From contig CAZUAH010000637.1 of the NCBI GenBank assembly GCA_964617665.1, positions 1-7,645 on the forward strand: DNA of 7,645 nt. Direction: 5' to 3'. The stretch's first letter is position 1. Each line of letters opens with the position of its first letter. Position numbers and translations under genes: made by a program. The notes beneath the pieces were generated by a model. It did not search any database, had not been told where the DNA came from, and was given only the letters and a program-made list of their open reading frames with translations. This document shows, piece after piece, positions 6,191 through 7,645 of this stretch. The stretch is from JADHUC01 sp964617665. GTDB taxonomy: Bacteria > Planctomycetota > Planctomycetia > Pirellulales > Pirellulaceae.

Positions 6191-6197
6191 AAGGAAG
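6191..6197 (+). promoter_or_regulatory. Ribosome binding site of the intron protein
   Basis: AAGGAAG lies eight bases before the ATG at 6206 and decides this start over the internal ATG at 6317, which has no such site. Confidence 0.75.
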
Positions 6198-6205
6198 ATC
6201 CATTC

Positions 6206-7618
6206 ATGACCTCAAGCCGTCTGATACCCGTCCAGTTTGTCTTCGACTTCGTGGACGAAGCCGAAAGACCGAGTAAGGCATCGGAACCTCAGCGAGGCCA
6301 ATCGGATTTGGCGGTCATGAAGAAGACAGCCTTAGGTTCTACTTCAGAGAATCTGATGGAGCAGGTTGTCGACCTGCGGAACATCGAACGCGCTTGGAAG
6401 AAAGTCAAGGCAAACGGCGGAGCCCCAGGCTTCGACGGAGTGACCTTGGATGACTTCTTCCGGACTTTTCGCGACGCGTGGCCGACCGTTCGACAGCAAC
6501 TGTTGGAGGGAACCTACGAGCCGTCCCCGGCTCGCAGGAAATCCATTCCCAAGCCGGATGGCTCTGAGCGTTTGTTGGGCATTCCCAATGTCCAAGAAAG
6601 ACTGCTTCAGCAAGCCATCTTACAAGTCCTCACGCCGATTTTCGATCCGGGCTTCTCGGATTGGAGTTTCGGTTTTCGGCCAAAACGCTCTGCCGGGCAA
6701 GCAACCCAGCAAGTACAGACCTACATTCGGGCCGGTTACCGTCACTGCGTGGACATGGATCTGTCGAAATTTTTCGATCGGGTTCAGCATGACGGGTTGC
6801 TCGCAAGAGTAGCCCGGAAAGTCCACGATAAACGAGTGCTGCGTCTGATCGGACGGTACTTGCGAGCGGGCGTGATGGTCGACGCCGACCTGCAACCCTC
6901 GATCGAAGGCACGATGCAAGGGGGCCCGCTGTCACCACTCCTTGCCAACATCCTGTTGGATGATTTTGACAAGGAACTGGAACGACGGGGTCTCCGATTT
7001 GTGCGTTATGCGGACGACTTCCTGGTGTTCACCAAGACCAGCGAAGCCGCACGCCGTGTCTATGCGTCGGTGGGTCGGTACCTAACGCGAAAGCTGAAAC
7101 TGGTGGTCAATCGCCAGAAGAGCCGCGTCGGTAGCACGGACGGAGTCGAGTTCCTCGGCTTCATCTTTACGGGCTACGGCGGTCAGATTCGCGTCAGTCC
7201 GAAGAATATTCGGAAGTTCAAAGATCGGGTACGTGAAATCACGCGTCGCAATCGCGGCGTGTCGATGACGCACCGGTACCAAGAACTACAACAGTATTTC
7301 CTGGGCTGGGTAGGCTACTTTCGGATCGTCCCGATCAAGAGCTTCTTCAGCGAGATGGACAAGTGGGTTCGCCGCCGTATCCGTAGCTGCTACTGGAAGC
7401 AGTGGCGTCGCCCACGAACCAGGATCATCAACTTGAGGAAGCTTGGCATCCGAGAGCACGAAGCGGTCACCCATGGTATCAGCAGCAAAGGCCCGTGGGT
7501 CATGTCGGCCAGCCAAGCAGTACATCAGGCACTGTCGGTCGACTACCTCCACGAGCGAGGATTGGCAAGTCTATTAGCAATCTGGAGCAAGCTTGCTGCC
7601 AAGAAGCGAACCGCCTAG
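6206..7618 (+). CDS. ltrA: Group II intron reverse transcriptase/maturase (no endonuclease domain)
   Basis: The protein helps the intron RNA fold and splice (maturase) and copies it into DNA during mobility (reverse transcriptase). It has 470 residues. Residues 1-45 are a polar, poorly conserved extension. Reverse transcriptase blocks follow: IPKPDGSERLLGIPNVQERL (114-133), GFRPKRSA (156-163), VDMDLSKFFD with catalytic Asp185 (182-191), QGGPLSPLLANI (238-249) and YADD with Asp270 and Asp271 (268-271). Then come VNRQKS and FLGF. The maturase domain X spans about 360-440, with WVRRRIRSCYWKQWRRPRTR (387-406) and NLRKLG. The protein ends without an HNH endonuclease motif, as in class C introns. 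All catalytic residues are present and there is no frameshift, so the protein looks functional. The stop codon lies inside what appears to be the 5' strand of domain V. The gene symbol is used in the generic sense. Confidence 0.95.
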   Translation: MTSSRLIPVQFVFDFVDEAERPSKASEPQRGQSDLAVMKKTALGSTSENLMEQVVDLRNIERAWKKVKANGGAPGFDGVTLDDFFRTFRDAWPTVRQQLLEGTYEPSPARRKSIPKPDGSERLLGIPNVQERLLQQAILQVLTPIFDPGFSDWSFGFRPKRSAGQATQQVQTYIRAGYRHCVDMDLSKFFDRVQHDGLLARVARKVHDKRVLRLIGRYLRAGVMVDADLQPSIEGTMQGGPLSPLLANILLDDFDKELERRGLRFVRYADDFLVFTKTSEAARRVYASVGRYLTRKLKLVVNRQKSRVGSTDGVEFLGFIFTGYGGQIRVSPKNIRKFKDRVREITRRNRGVSMTHRYQELQQYFLGWVGYFRIVPIKSFFSEMDKWVRRRIRSCYWKQWRRPRTRIINLRKLGIREHEAVTHGISSKGPWVMSASQAVHQALSVDYLHERGLASLLAIWSKLAAKKRTA

Positions 7619-7626
7619 TGCGGACC
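7608..7626 (+). other. Apparent 5' strand of intron domain V
   Basis: GAACCGCCTAGTGCGGACC matches the beginning of domain V as I know it from related bacterial introns (GAACCGCC...GCGGACC). It overlaps the last codons and stop of the maturase gene. An intact domain V would continue with a strand complementary to CGCCTAGTGCGG within about 20 bases. The 19 bases that follow (7627-7645) contain no such complement. Either the domain is damaged here, or this resemblance is fortuitous and the true domain V lies beyond the window. Confidence 0.5.
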
Positions 7627-7645
7627 TTATGTGAAGCTGCTGATT

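Larger units (their letters stand above)
5695..7645 (+). mobile_element. Group II intron, class C-like, 3' end not seen or truncated
   Basis: Group II introns are self-splicing RNAs that move by reverse splicing into DNA and reverse transcription by their own protein. The 5' end was placed at 5695 because GTACGCCCGACATGGGCG aligns with the remembered start of the Oceanobacillus iheyensis class C intron (GTGTGCCCGGCATGGGTG). Ribozyme landmarks follow in the same order, and an intact reverse transcriptase/maturase gene sits in domain IV. The intron is transcribed opposite to the amidohydrolase gene and lies in intergenic DNA. The 3' boundary and domain VI are not in the window, and domain V looks incomplete at 7608-7626. 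Assignment to class C rests on the missing endonuclease domain, the RNA resemblance and the hairpin at the insertion point; a related endonuclease-free class is possible. Confidence 0.85.

Noticed and set aside
1..7645. CRISPR arrays, tRNA or rRNA genes, toxin-antitoxin pairs, prophage genes
   Set aside because: I saw no regularly spaced repeats, no tRNA-like cloverleaf motifs and no recognisable genes of these kinds on either strand.

Overview
The window looks like a chromosomal segment from a planctomycete-type bacterium of moderately high G+C content. This is an inference from gene content: a FliW-CsrA pair (FliW is absent from gammaproteobacteria), a DUF502 membrane protein, a ComF protein, a short uronate-isomerase-like amidohydrolase, and a palindromic intergenic repeat of a style I associate from memory with planctomycete genomes. 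No rRNA or other marker gene is present to prove it.

Layout. Positions 1-5175 carry six genes, all on the minus strand. In transcription order these are the uronate-isomerase-like amidohydrolase (5175-3889), comF (3869-3093), a DUF502 protein (2937-1981), hemC (1843-851), fliW (701-261) and the first 35 codons of csrA (106 to the window edge). The first two genes are 19 bp apart. The remaining gaps are about 135-155 bp, with no convincing terminators or promoters, so these genes may form one long transcription unit or several. FliW and CsrA are the clearest functional pair: FliW is a protein antagonist of the translational regulator CsrA and couples it to flagellin synthesis. HemC (tetrapyrrole synthesis), DUF502 and ComF look like housekeeping neighbours with no obvious common pathway.

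Positions 5176-5694 are non-coding. They hold a composite palindromic repeat (5271-5361), short direct repeats, a perfect 12-bp palindrome, and an 18-bp imperfect inverted repeat (5625-5694) whose 3' arm has two bulged bases.

From 5695 to the window end, on the plus strand, lies a group II intron resembling bacterial class C introns. Its ribozyme domains I-III occupy about 5695-6143. Its 470-residue reverse transcriptase/maturase (6206-7618) has an intact YADD active site and no endonuclease domain. The intron starts exactly where the bulged hairpin ends, which fits the known habit of class C introns of inserting beside DNA hairpins (terminators or integron attC sites). Two features suggest a divergent or damaged intron: the 5' end reads GTACG instead of the canonical GTGYG, and the sequence after the apparent 5' strand of domain V does not supply the expected complementary strand. 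I see no new defence or metabolic system. The most interesting material is the intron, its hairpin target, and the palindromic repeat.
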